From Endothia cerciana (Eukaryota; Ascomycota; Sordariomycetes; Diaporthales; Cryphonectriaceae), in NCBI GenBank assembly GCA_026119935.1, contig JALRMH010000054.1, positions 124,001-188,000 on the forward strand: a DNA stretch of 64,000 nucleotides. Direction: 5' to 3'. Shown here piece by piece: positions 1 to 11,806 of this stretch. Position numbers and translations under genes: made by a program. The notes below the pieces were generated by a model. That model saw only the letters and a program-made list of their open reading frames with translations. It did no database searches and was not told where the DNA came from. Numbering within the stretch: position 1 is the first letter of the stretch; each line of letters opens with the position of its first letter.

Positions 1-1020
1 CTCTTGTCCTCGGGGCGGGTGCCAATGGCAGCAGCGCAGATCAGCTGCTTGGAGTCGGGCAGCTTCGAGGCGAGGGGGAAGTGGAGGTTCTTGCGGAGAT
101 CAGAGCGAGAGATCATGGACACGAGGTTGCCGTCCTTGTCGACGATAGGCAGCTTGCCCTTCTTGGACTTGGCAAGGATGCTGTTGGCTTCGCCCAGAGT
201 GACACCGTCCGAGGCCGTCACAAGGCCCGTAACCATGACGTCGGAGACGGGCTGATCGAGGTCGTCCTCGAACTGGAGGTCTCGGTTGGTGACAATGCCC
301 AAGAGTTTGGAGCCGAGCTTGCCGTCCTCTGAGAAGCGATCTGTTAGCAACCTGTTCCGACCCCGGTATGGTGCGAACAAGATCCTCTTTGCAGTGCTGA
401 AGGTTCATAGAAACAATTTCTCCTCACGACATGGTAGTCTCTTTGGTGGAACGAAAGTTATATTGATATGGGGTTATAATCACGAGAGCAGCAGAGTAGC
501 CAGGACAACAGGGCCGTTGGACAGAAGACTTACCAGTGACAGGGAAACCACCGAAGCCCCACTTCTCCTTAAGAGCCTTCGCCTCGCCGACGGTGGTACC
601 CTTGGTAATCAGGACGGGGTCGTTGATAAAGCCGTTCTCGTAGCGCTTGACGCTGCGAACCATGTCGGCCTGGGCCTCGGGGGAGCAGTTGTGGTGGATG
701 ACTCCAACACCACCCTGCAGGGCCATGTGGATGGCCATCTCGTGCTCGGTGACGGTGTCCATCGGGGAGGAGACGAAGGGCGTCTTGAGCGAGATGCGCT
801 TCGTGATGGGGGCGTCAAGGGTGACATCCGAGGCGGGGAAGCCAATGTAGCCAGGCAGGAGGAGGAAGTCGTTGTAGGTCAGACCTCCGTGGACCTTGGC
901 ATTCATGAGGTCCTGGATGCCGAGTCCATCACGGGAGTCATACTCCTTGAGGACCTCCTCGGCCTTGGTGTAGTCCAGGACCTTGGACACGCCGTTGGCG
1001 TTTCCGCTGGTGGCAGGCAT
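1..1020 (-). CDS. IMD2: Inosine-5'-monophosphate dehydrogenase, N-terminal part, cut by window edge
   Basis: IMP dehydrogenase oxidises IMP to XMP with NAD+, the committed step of guanine nucleotide synthesis in the cytosol. Two exons are visible: 1020-534 and 328-1. They join at a clean GT-AG intron (donor GTAAGT, 533-329), giving about 271 residues of a protein usually 520-550 long. The first part of the catalytic barrel is clear (LTYNDFLLLPGY, SSPMDTVTE, GGVGVIHHN). From about residue 130 comes the CBS pair (FGGFPVTEDGK, GIVTNRDLQFED, KLPIVDKDGNLVSMISRSDL). The catalytic cysteine loop would lie beyond base 1. The start at 1020 is the only ATG giving a normal fungal N-terminus (MPATSGN). 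It diverges from the IQGAP gene and looks like the housekeeping copy: there is no adjacent polyketide synthase that would suggest a drug-resistance paralogue. Confidence 0.96.
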
Positions 1021-2912
1021 CTTGCGCGCGTGGTAGCGGCCCTGACTGAAGTGTGCGGGGAGGGAGAGCTAGCAGGAGTGCCAGTCAAGAAGATGACAAA
1101 GGTGATGGCGCGTCGTCAATTGTCTGGCCTTCTTGACGGGGAGGGTTTCCCAAGAGAAGAGAAGAAGAGTAGAGGGGAGGGAGGGGAGCAAAGATGGCCG
1201 CACCAAAAGTTTTATGCGGGACCGGCCGGTCAGATTCGTCAAAAGGTGGGGAACTGGGGTCTCTTATCTTATCGGTACACGAGGCGTGAGGACGGCACCG
1301 TGGGCGGCCGGGCAGTCCCGACAGCACAAGCCCAGGAGTCAACGGGCCTGGGGAGTGCCTAACAGGTCCCCGCCGCCCTCGAACCAAGCTGTGTTAGGTG
1401 ATTTTATAGTACTTATTATCAACAAAAAGCCGCGGTCAGCCGAGCATCTACGAGGCCCTCATTGAACGTCAGCTCATCAGAGCTCCTCGTCTCTATTGTA
1501 CCCTGAAGGGCCTAATGCAGACACAACCCAATCCACCACACAGCGAAGCACTCGCCCACTTATGGACCTACGGAGCAGTAGCCTGATCAGCCATACCGCA
1601 TATTCCGTGCTGGCCAGGGTCTGAAATGCCCACTAGGAACCTGGAATAGGCAGTGCCTCGTCTTTGAATGAGATGGCGTCCTGTGGCATGAATCACAGGA
1701 CCTCCTCCGTACCTGACCTGTGGGCCATCATCGTCCAGAAGACGAAGTCTAGACCTCGGCAGTTGACTTGGAACTCATGGGCGGAGTACGCCGTACTACA
1801 TATATAGTGGTATGTAATACCTACAGGTCACTACTACTGCGTCCGCAGAGGCCTTTTGAACCTGGCTGCACAAGCCCCTGATCAGAAGACTGCATAAATG
1901 GCATTGTGCATTGTAGATTTGGACTGGAGACACTTGACCCATCGCCCTGCTTTACATCACCTGCAGATTTGACTGGCCCAGCCACCGTCATATCTGGGGC
2001 GGCTCTAGGTGGAGCATTTCCGCCCTACTCTCTCTCTCTCTCTCCTCCCTCCAAGGACTCGCCTTCCGCCCGCTCACGGGTCGGATATGTTCTCCCCCTT
2101 ACGACGGTGGACGGGTCTCTTCAGAAATGAGCCATCCGGATATGATGCAGCTTTTGCTTCTGGTCCCTGGTGTGGTGTCCCGTAGCTGACGTAGAGCACA
2201 GGCCGGGCTCCAGGCCTGTGGTGGGATGTAACAAGAAGCGGGCTAGTGGGCTCTCTGGTTGGGCTGGGCTCGCTGCCCCGCCAACATAGTGACCGGCTCA
2301 TGCACGGAGTAAACAGCACCCAACCAGCCCCCCTGCCTGCCCGTCTCTGCCTCTCAAGGATCAAGCCGAATTGGAGTGGCTGGGGTTCAAGGTTGGGTTT
2401 TCCGGTTCAGGTCATCCACACGCTCCTCAACCTCTGTCTCCAGATTTGCTCCTCCTCACCGTCTGTCCGTCTGTCACCACATCACCTTTTCCACCCTGCA
2501 GCTGTACGCTGGTAATCATCCTTTCCCCTGCGCCCAGAGCGCGGCTTCATGTCTCATTCTAGCAGGGCGCGTCTGGTCACCGGTCCCGCCCCGTGCTGAC
2601 CTTCAACCCCCCCCCCCCCCAAAGCTTCTTGTTTACTCCGTCTCGCTCAGCCCTCCAAGACCCCATCGCATTACAACCCCACCCGTTGACCCGCTAGGAT
2701 CGATTTCCCATTTATCCCTTGTCCTCTGGAGGTCATCCTCCTGCGACGCTGCCAAGAGGCTGGACAATTACCTACCCATCGGACCACGCCCCAGGACTGC
2801 TCTTGCCCATGACGACAGGACGCCTCGGATAGATGTGTTCCTCCATCTCGAAGTCTCAGGAGCTTCACCTTGAGCGGCTGCGCCGTCGCTGCTAACATCC
2901 GTACCTCGCAAG
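1021..2912. other. Divergent intergenic region between IMP dehydrogenase and IQGAP
   Basis: About 1.9 kb holding the 5' flanks of both genes. It contains pyrimidine-rich stretches (CT repeats near 2028-2045, typical of fungal leaders) and a run of 14 C at 2607-2620. The open frames here have no recognisable protein, and I see no RNA gene. Confidence 0.7.
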
Positions 2913-5900
2913 ATGTCGTACCGCCCCCACCCATTGCGACAATCACATACAGTTGACTACTCGTTGCTCGATCGTCAACCCTCAACAACATCATCGGCCT
3001 CCTCGGGATACTCGTCCTCATCGGGCCACTACGACCTCAGCCGGACCACCACTCTGTCGTCTTCACAATCCAGCGGCTATGGATCGATGGGTCACAAGCG
3101 CGGCAAGAGCGAGGCCGTCGCCCGCCTCCCTCCCTCACCAAAGAGTCCGGACGACCGGCCTCAGACCAGTGCTGGCAGTATGTACAGCATGGCAAGACAA
3201 TCTCTGAGGCCACTCCCTCAGCCGCCGTCCTCAGCACCCAGCACCCCTCCCCGGGAACATTACCGCCACGAGCGAGGGCAGTCCATCGACATCGGCAAGC
3301 TCTCCCTACAGGACAAGGAGCCGCCCTCGCCGGCCCCCCCTTCCCGCCTGCGCGCGTCAACACTTCGCCCGACCTCAATGGTCCTCAGCCGCTCTGATAC
3401 TGTCAGAGGGGGGAGTGCCGGTCTCCCTCTCCCACAGGTTCCGATACATCAGTCCTTGGCTGCCCCGCTCGGTAGGCCCGATCTCGTGAGCATGGGCCGG
3501 TCGTCCACGAGCCAGCTGCGGACCTTGTCGAGACTGGCCCAGTCCGGAGAGGCAGAGGAGTTCGCCATCACCACCCCCGCACAGGAGGTTGTCGGTCTTC
3601 GCGGCCGCCGGAGGCTCCAGAACCGCACCTTGGACCAGTCGAGCCGGCGCAGCGGCGGCTTTGGCTGGGACAGGAACTGGATGGACAAGCAGCGGCAGTT
3701 CCTTCAGGCTTATGAGTATCTCTGCCATATTGGAGAGGCGAAAGAATGGATCGAGGACATCATCCATAGGCCAATACCACCGATCGCCGAGCTCGAGGAG
3801 GCATTACGAGATGGCGTGACGCTGGCCGAAGTGGTCGAGGCACTTAGCCCGGACAGACGGTACAGGATATTTCGGCACGCCCGGCTCCAATTCAGGCACT
3901 CCGACAATATCGCCATCTTCTTTCGGTATCTGGACGAGGTCGAGCTGCCTGACCTGTTCAGATTCGAGCTGATCGACCTCTACGAGAAGAAGAATATCCC
4001 AAAGGTCATTTATTGCATCCATGCGCTCAGCTGGCTCCTCTACCGGAAGGGAATTGTGGACTTCCGCATCGGGAACCTCGTCGGACAGCTTGAGTTTGAG
4101 CACCACGAATTGGAGGCTATGCAGAAAGGTCTGGATAAGCTCGGGGTCAACATGCCCAGCTTCGGGACTATGGGTGCCGATTTTGGCGAGGCAGCAACTC
4201 CCGAGCCGCAGGAGACAGAGGAGGAGAGGATCGACCGCGAGCTGGGCGAGCACGAAGGCAGCGTAGTTGAGCTTCAAGCTCAGATAAGGGGGGCGCTGTG
4301 CAGGATGAGGTTGGGCGAGACGATGCAGCAGCTCTGGGATGCCGAAGACCGGTTGATTGAGCTCCAGGCCCGTATCCGTGGAGATTGGGCCCGACAAGTC
4401 CTCGGATACCGATTGCAGATGAGACACTTCGCCATCAACCTCCAAAGCGCAGCTCGAGGGTTTCTGGCCCGCCGAAGGCAGACCCAGAAGGATAGGGTCC
4501 TGGACAGCATGCAAGGGGATATCCTTGACCTGCAAAGCATGATACGGGCTGCCAAAGTCCGTAACGAGGTACGAGACGTGCGCTCGCAACTAGCTCAAGT
4601 GTCCGGTCCTGTCCGGGATACTCAGGCGGCCTTCAAGGGCTATCTTGCCCGCCAGAGTATCGATCGTCAGAAGCACGAGACGGCCCAAATGGCTGGCCCT
4701 ATTGTTGGGTTCCAGGCTGCCGTCCGTGGCGCACTTCTGAGGAACAGGCTGGACGAGGACCAGCAACTCCTAGCAGAACAAGCACAGGCCACCACGGACC
4801 TGCAGGCGGTCGCGCGGGCAATGCTGACAAGGAATCAGGTCGCTGTGCAGCGAGAGACCCTCCAACTTCACACACCGGAATGGGAGGCTCTTCAAGCCGC
4901 CTGTCGAGGCAGATCAGCGAGACTTGCCGTTCAACAGACCAAGGCAGAACTCGAGCAGCACATACCAGCTATAGGACGGTTGCAAGCATGCATTCGAGCC
5001 GCTGCGGTTCGACGTGACATTTCGGAAGTGCTCGACGGTCTGAACGCACACGAAGCCGAGGTTGTTGAACTTCAGTCGCTGGTCCGCGGCATGTTGAACC
5101 GGCAGCGAATAGCCCAAGATCTGGAGGCATTGGACATGCAAACACCACAGATCATCCGTCTGCAAGCATGCATTCGCGGCTGCCTGCACAGGGCTAAGCA
5201 CAATGACTTGCTGGACGAGCTCAGGTCCCACGAGGATGGTGTCATTGCTCTACAGTCCATCATTAGGGCAACGATGCTCAGAGGTGATATTGGCTTCCTG
5301 CTTGGTGCGCTCGAGGAAGAGGAAGATTCGATTGTCGCCGTCCAGGCAGCTGCCAGAGCCTTCATCGTGCGGGCCAAGTTCGAAGAGAAGAGGCGGTACT
5401 TCCGGGAGAACATGCAAAAAGTCGTCAAGATTCAAAGCTTTGTCCGGGCGAAGCTCCAAGGAGAGGCCTACAAGAGTCTCACCACTGGGAAGAACCCACC
5501 GGTTGGTGCTGTCAAGAACTTTGTACACTTGCTCAATGACAGCGATTTCGATTTCAACGAAGAGGTGGAATTCGAACGGCTCCGGAAGACCGTGGTCCAG
5601 CAAGTCAGGCAAAACGAGATGCTCGAACAGTATATTGACCAGCTAGATATCAAGATCGCCCTACTCGTCAAGAACAAGATCACTTTAGACGAGGTCGTGC
5701 GGCATCAGCACAATTACGGAGGGCACACAGGCACACTTCTTGCGAACAGCTCCATGGTCTCGGCCAACCAGTTCGATCTCAAGGCGCTCAACAAGAACTC
5801 TAGGAAGAAGCTGGATCTCTACCAACAACTCTTCTTCAATCTGCAAACCCAGCCCCAATACCTGGCCCGCCTCTTCAAGCGCATCCGCGAGCAAGGCACC

Positions 5901-7942
5901 GCTGAGAAAGAGTGCAAGCGCGTCGAACATTTGATGATGGGACTCTTCGGATATGCTCAGAAGCGGCGAGAGGAGTACTATCTCCTCAAGCTTGTGGCGC
6001 GGTCCATCAAGGAGGAGACCGATTCATGCACCTCTGTGCAGGACTACCTGCGTGGCAACTTCTTCTGGTCGAAACTTCTCGGCAACTACACCCGGTCTCC
6101 TCGTGATAGGAAGTACCTGAGGGATTTGCTCGGACCATTAATCAGGGACAACATTATTGAAGATCCCGCCCTGGACTTGGAGAGCGACCCAATGCAGATC
6201 TACCGGTCCTCTATCAGCAACGAAGAGCTTCGCACCGGCCAGCCCAGCAGGAGACCACTTGACATTCCCAGAGAACTTGCTATAAAAGATGCAGAAACCC
6301 GGGCACTGTTCATTGACCACCTCCGTGATCTTCGCGAGATCTGCGACCAGTTCTTGCTGGCCCTGGAGGATCTTCTGCCGCGCTTGCCGTACGGACTCCG
6401 ATATCTCTGCCAGCAGATGTTCCGATACCTCTGCGAACACTTCAAGCGAGAACCGCAGCAGAATCTGTTGCAGATTGTCGGAAATTGGTTCTGGAGGTTT
6501 TATCTCTACAACGCCCTCACCGCCCCAGAAAATGTTGGCGTCATTGAGAGACAGTTGAGCCCTCTGCAAAAGCGCAACCTCAGTGAAGTTGCTAAAGTGC
6601 TGGGCCAGGTCGCGACGGGTCGCCACTTCGGAGGCGAGAACGTGTACCTGCAACCACTCAATGCCTTCATCGGGGAGTCGATCGAGCGCTTCAACCAGAT
6701 CATGGCGGACCTCATCGAGGTGCCCGACGCGGAGAGCACATTCGACATTGACGAGTTCAACGACCTGTACGCGAAGAACAGGCCGACCCTCTACATCAAG
6801 ATGAGCGACATTTTTGCCATCCACAGTCTGATCGCAAGTGACCTTCCCTTCATCTGCCCGAATCGGGATGATGTGCTCCGCGAGATCATGCAGGATCTTG
6901 GTAGCGCCAAAAACAACGAAAACGAAATGACAGCTACAGGCTCGTCCGATATTCAGATGTTCCTCACGCCCAAGATGCATGATGTTGAGGATCCGGAAGC
7001 TGCAGCCAAGGCCTTGTTCATGGAGACGAAGAGATGCGTCCTCTACATCATCCGTGTGCAGAGCGGCGCCAACCTCCTCGAGATTCTGGTCAAGCCAATC
7101 TCCCCAGAAGACGAGCACAAGTGGGACAAGGTCCTACGGGAGGACTTCTCCGGTCACGGCCACACCAAGGGTGCTTACTCGGACGCGAACATGGTCGATG
7201 TCACGAGGATGTCCTACTACGAGCTGAAGAAAACCGCCCTCGAGAACGTGATGAGGCTTGAGCACATGGGCCGCATCTCCAAGCACAACTTCTACCAGGA
7301 CGTCCTCAATGCCATCGCCCTTGATATCCGCACCAAGAGCAGGAGGAGGGTCCAGAGACAGCGTGAGCTTGAGAGCGTCAGTCTCACCCTCGGCAATCTG
7401 CACGAGAAGGCCAAGTATCTCGAGCAGCAGCGGAAGAGCTACGACGATTATATCGAGCAGGCCATGTTGACGCTGCAGAAGAATAAGGGGTAAGCCATCC
7501 ACGGTCGACACCATGACGGGACAGGCAAGTGAGTACTGACAACCACAACAGAAAGAAGAAGTTCCTCCTTCCCTTTACTCGGCAGTATAATCACCAGCGC
7601 GAGCTCGAGCGCAGCGGCCGGGTGCCCAAGTTCGGCTCGTACAAGTACAGCGCGCGGCAGCTCATGGACAAGGGCGCCCTAGTCAGCTGGTCGGGCACGG
7701 CGGACCGCGACTGGGACAAGATCAATCTGACTATCTCCTGCGACCAGGTTGGCGTGTTCGCGATTGAAGGGTCTCGAGGGCACATACAGATTCCCGGCGC
7801 CAGCGCCCTGGTGCCCATCGAGGATCTGCTGCAGGCGCAGTTCGAGTCGCACCAGTTCATGACACTGTTCGAGGGCAACCTGAAGGTGAATGTGAACCTG
7901 TTGTTGCATTTGTTGTATAAAAAGTTCTACAAGACTCAATGA
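2913..7942 (+). CDS. IQG1: IQGAP-family scaffold protein (Rng2/Iqg1/SepG)
   Basis: IQGAP is a scaffold that links actin, calmodulin-type light chains and Rho/Cdc42-type GTPases at the septation ring and growing tip. Exon 1 is 2913-7489 and exon 2 is 7552-7942, giving 1,655 residues, a normal fungal length. In order: a Ser/Pro-rich tail (1-250); a calponin-homology actin-binding domain (about 267-380); 14 IQ-like repeats spaced 30-31 residues (about 451-850, e.g. INLQSAARGFLARRR); a GAP-related domain (about 1025-1350, with GNWFWRFYLYNALTAPENVG); and a RasGAP C-terminal domain completed by exon 2 (KKKFLLPFTRQYN, FGSYKYSARQL). The GAP-related region lacks the arginine finger, as in known IQGAPs, so it should bind GTPases rather than activate hydrolysis. 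The intron (7490-7551) splits a Gly codon; reading through it would stop at 7491. Confidence 0.97.
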
Positions 7943-9146
7943 TGAGGAACGGGAAGGGTGAGAGATGGGACCCGAGCCCGGGAGGCGGGGAAAGCAGCGG
8001 CCTAGGGAGGCGGCGAGCATGGATCGATGAGGCATGACTTGGGTGTATCGATGGGTGATGGACGGACGGGCACAACGGAAGGGATACCTCTTACTACCCG
8101 CATAGGCAGGTTCGGTGTTCAGGGCGTGTGCTGTTTCGACACTGCATTTGTTTTTTAAATTGAATCGGTTACTGGAAACCCAAGTTGGGCTGGAGGGGAC
8201 GAGCGAGAGGAGCAAAAGAAGATACAGAATTGTTGTATGTACTTCTACCGTTAGATAAAAACCTTTGACACAACCGCGTTGGTAGAGTATGATACATACT
8301 CAACGTTGATCCGACGCACACTTGTTCGTCGAGATGGGCTCCGACTAGGTGCTTGTTCTGACGACCTCTGATTAGCAAGACTTGCCTGAACGCCTTGGGC
8401 CTTTATGTCGTCCAGGCCTGCCTTTCAGCCCCCAGACACTGCACTGGAGCCTGGTGATTTCCCGATCCGGAAGAGCAACTCGACGCCTGTTGGCCGGATC
8501 TTCCAGTGGTGGGGGGGGGGGGGGGGGCTTACAGCTTCACTCACAGGACCTGTCCTGCCTCAACAGCAGACTCAGAGTAGAGGCCTCAGAGCCTGGTCAG
8601 GTAAGTATCGGACCCTTCAGATATTGATGTAGATATAGGTGAGAGGCTATAGTGGCCTCAGTCACCCTGGGCTTCAGGCATTCCATACCTAAGTAAATGA
8701 AAAAAAATTTTCCTTTTTTTGGGGGGAGCCTATGCATCCTCTTTTCGGCTATGATATTCGGCTGTTCCCTCGTCAGACTTTCTCACAAGCCTCCTGGTGT
8801 GATGATGTCGGGAGAAACAACTACTTATCTCTTCCCTCATTGTCTTGCTGTGCTCCCGGGTTGTGTCGCCAGTGCTTTGCTCTAGTGTCTGCCTGCTCGA
8901 TCGAGGGTCTTGCCAGAAGTAAGCTATACCAGCTCGTCTAGGTACCTTGCCACTTACCCATTTCTAGGGAAGCAAGAAGGGAGTCAGCAATTATCTCCCA
9001 TACGCCTGCCCAGACTGTGACTTTTCCACAACCCTTCTCCTCACACCTTTTACCCTCCACCCTTGATCTCTACATCCAAAACTCCAGCTTCCGTTCTTGA
9101 CTCGGTCCAAGACTGCAACGACCCTCCCTCGTCTGCCATCAGCAAG
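7943..9146. other. Intergenic, 3' flank of IQGAP and 5' flank of the next gene
   Basis: No supported gene. It contains a G17 run at 8511-8527 and a short A/T-rich patch near 8695-8720. Pyrimidine-rich sequence just before 9063 looks like the leader of the following gene. Confidence 0.65.
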
Positions 9147-10222
9147 ATGGACCCCTCAGGTTCAGACCTGGCCAAGGTGGCCGTCTATCGATCCCACCAG
9201 CAAGAGTGCGACGCCGAGCTCGCGAGGATCAGGAGCGAGCACGGGTTCAAGTGGAAGCGGGCCGAGGGCAAATTCGAGATCCAGAGGAAGGATGCAGTGC
9301 ACAAGATCAATGAGGAGGAGGCCATCGAGTTTAACAAGATCCAGCAGGCATACGAGCACGACGTCGACGCGGCTCAGGTTCGACATGAAGCCAAGATCGC
9401 GGCGGTCCAGGCACAGTACGAGATCGACGGGGCGCTCCTGACCTCCATCCGAACACTTGATGCGCCTCCTGATCGTCCGACAACTCTAGTGGCCAGCATA
9501 TCCAGATTGGTAAGGAAGGCATCTACGAGATTACACTGTCAGGACCTTAAATTGATACACGCGACAGGCCGAGCCCATCTCCAATACTGAGGCCCACCGC
9601 CACCACGAAGGCGTCATTCCAAACACCCTCGACTTTACCCGCAATTCTACTGATACAGATGACCGCCCTCTCCCAACACCCCGAGAGCCCTTTAGCAACC
9701 ACTTGAACTCTATCAAGCGCCGGAGAGTAACACACGCTCCCTTGTCGGACTTCGAGATCGAGGACCCGGTCGCTAAGACGGAAGGGGCGCTTGTGTATCA
9801 GCTCAAGCGTAAAGAGAGGAACACTTCAGGCGCGGCCGAATGCACGTCATTCTGTCCTAATCGATGATTTCATCCCTTCTCTAACGGCTTAATAGGGGCT
9901 GAAGGCGGATCCCGAGCCTCCAATAGCTCTGCACCAGCTAGCTCATTGGGGATAACTCGTCGTAGTAGTCAAAAAGATGCTGCAGTCGACCAGGGAAATG
10001 AAGACAACAGCGAAGACGATGTCTACAGGACAGGTTCGTCGACGCATGAGAGAAGTGCAGAGCCGAGGCCAGGTACTATCAACCATAGGTCCGAGATTGA
10101 CAATAGGGCACGGCTAACTACTATGCGATCGTGATAGTCATACAGGGCTCGCGGCAACTGCCCGCCCGTCACGCACGCCCACCTCAGGGAAGCATGAAAA
10201 TGAAGGCGATGCCTCGTCTTAA
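9147..10222 (+). CDS. Hypothetical coiled-coil protein, four exons
   Basis: Not recognised. My model joins 9147-9509, 9568-9808, 9896-10072 and 10146-10222 (285 residues). All three introns are GT-AG (donors GTAAGG, GTAAAG, GTACTA) and the last two show CTAAC branch-like sites before the acceptor; every join keeps frame. An in-frame GTG-initiated extension begins at 9063, but the first ATG with a sensible context is 9147 (MDPSGSDLAK). Residues about 20-95 are highly charged and heptad-like (EARGKWRF-type residues absent; RSEHGFKWKRAEGKFEIQRK and EEEAIEFNKIQQAYEHD are typical), predicting a long helix or coiled coil. The rest is polar and disordered, with a basic patch (SIKRRRVTHAP) that could be a nuclear signal. 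Nuclear or chromatin-associated function is only a guess. Splicing of exons 3 and 4 needs transcript support. Confidence 0.6.
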
Positions 10223-10771
10223 GCTTCGCAGGTAGAGCCAGGCAACTAGGCGAAGTTGTTGGAGACAATGGAGCAATGAGCACTTGATGATTTCCGTGAC
10301 GGGCTTGGGACGCAGCTTACAGCTGAAAAGGTATTTCACGCATTGCAATGCGAGGGGCTCTGGTCCGAGATCTTGGCAGGATTCACGATTTGGACGGAAG
10401 GTTAGCGGTAGAACCATCTTTGGGAGGTCGATTACAGTAATCTCAGCAGGGGATAGATACTCAATGCTACGATTTTTCAAGACAGGGGACTTGGGGTTCT
10501 TAAATAAACCGAGAGGAAGCGCATTTCGACACCAGCTACTACCTAAACTGCGAGCGAATCATTACCACGGTGGTTTGTTTATAGTAGATGGAAACCCAAA
10601 TTAGTATGGATACTGAGTTGTACCTACGAGAACATCTAGAGCACCCAAGTATAACCTAAGACAGGACCTAGGCCGGATACCCTAGTCCCAAGAGCTACAA
10701 CTCGTTGAAGCCCTCCCTATCGTCTTTCATCTCATCCTTCTAGTCTTGGTAGTAGCTCGCTACCAATGCGT
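10223..10771. other. Convergent intergenic region
   Basis: 549 bp between two convergent genes, presumably both 3' untranslated regions. I see no gene or distinctive repeat in it. Confidence 0.6.
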
Positions 10772-11806
10772 CTACTGGAACTCAATAGCAACCACGCTCC
10801 CCGGCCCCTCCAGCGTCCCATCCACCTTACCCTCTTCCCCTCCAGCAGTAGTAACGTACAAGTCGCCGTGATCTCCAAACTGGCACGACGTGGCACTGGC
10901 CAGCTCCAGACTCCCGACACTGCCCGCGACCGTCACCACGCTCCCATCCAGGCCCACGCGCACGACGGTGTTGTTCCGCCCCGTGGCGAGGACCACGCCC
11001 CCGTCCCCGAGGAGCGCGAAGTCGTCCGCCTCGCCGAGGTGGGTGGCGATGACCTCCACCGCGCCGGCGGGGGCGGCGGTGGCGGGGTCGACGGGCACGC
11101 GCGCGAGGAGGGACTGGTCCGTGGAGGTGTAGTAGACGTAGGCCCGCCCGCCGCCCGCCCCGGCGCCGTCGGGCTGCCGAGAGACCCTGACCCCGTTCAC
11201 GCCCGCGCTGCCGACGGGGGCCATGCTGGGGTCCCGCAGGGCGACGGAGGCGGCGCCAGTGGCGGTGTCGACCCTCCAGATGGCGCCCAGCGCGCTGTCC
11301 GCGGCCAGGAGGGTCGTCTCGTCCCAGGCCGCGATGCCGTTGACCAGGCCCATCCCCGGGACGCCGAACGCCCCCTCGAGGGTGAACCCCTCAGCACCTC
11401 CGCCCCCGGCGGGGAAGGAGAGCCGCCAGAAGGTGCTCGAGTTGGGCTGCAGCACCCCCGTCGCGGCCGAGAAGTTCAGGCCGGCGACCCAGAACTCGTC
11501 GCCGCCGGCGCCGGCGCCGGACGAGCGGGTCTGCGCGATGCCCATGAGCGCCCCGGCGCCGCCCACGCTGGCGAGGACGGTGCCGGCGCCGGTGGAGGGG
11601 TCGACGGACCACAGCTGGGGGACGTCGAGGCGCGTCGCGAGAATGGACCGCGTGGAGCCGCGCCAGGCGAGGTTCTCAAGCCAGGACGTGTTTGAGGGGA
11701 GGGAGAAGATGGTCCTCACGGCCGGGGCGGAGCGGTGATGATGAGGATCGGACATGGCGGCGGCGTAGGCCGCGAAGAGCGGGAGGAGGACTGTGCTTAT
11801 TGTCAT
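10772..11806 (-). CDS. Secreted SMP-30/gluconolactonase-like beta-propeller protein
   Basis: Intronless, 344 residues. It starts with a secretory signal (MTISTVLLPLFAAYAAA), followed by the mature protein with several N-glycosylation sequons (NTSW, NFSA, NSST). The body has repeated blades of the six-bladed SMP-30/gluconolactonase type found in many fungal secreted proteins: ENLAWRGSTRSILATR, VNGIAAWDETTLLAAD, YVYYTSTDQSLLARVPVD, EADDFALLGDGGVVLATG, and a final CQFGDHGDLYVTTAGG. Such proteins include lactonases and metal-dependent esterases, but the substrate cannot be read from sequence. The coding region is strikingly G+C-rich. A TATA-like element lies about 95 bp upstream. It is convergent with the hypothetical gene to its left. 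Confidence 0.85.
   Translation of the reverse strand: MTISTVLLPLFAAYAAAMSDPHHHRSAPAVRTIFSLPSNTSWLENLAWRGSTRSILATRLDVPQLWSVDPSTGAGTVLASVGGAGALMGIAQTRSSGAGAGGDEFWVAGLNFSAATGVLQPNSSTFWRLSFPAGGGGAEGFTLEGAFGVPGMGLVNGIAAWDETTLLAADSALGAIWRVDTATGAASVALRDPSMAPVGSAGVNGVRVSRQPDGAGAGGGRAYVYYTSTDQSLLARVPVDPATAAPAGAVEVIATHLGEADDFALLGDGGVVLATGRNNTVVRVGLDGSVVTVAGSVGSLELASATSCQFGDHGDLYVTTAGGEEGKVDGTLEGPGSVVAIEFQ

Noticed and set aside
1..1020. IMP dehydrogenase as a mycophenolic-acid self-resistance copy
   Set aside because: No polyketide synthase or tailoring enzymes nearby; it pairs with IQGAP and looks like the housekeeping gene.
6138..7118. 326-codon minus-strand open frame inside the IQGAP gene
   Set aside because: Shadow of the G/C-rich third positions of a clear coding region on the other strand; no family resemblance.
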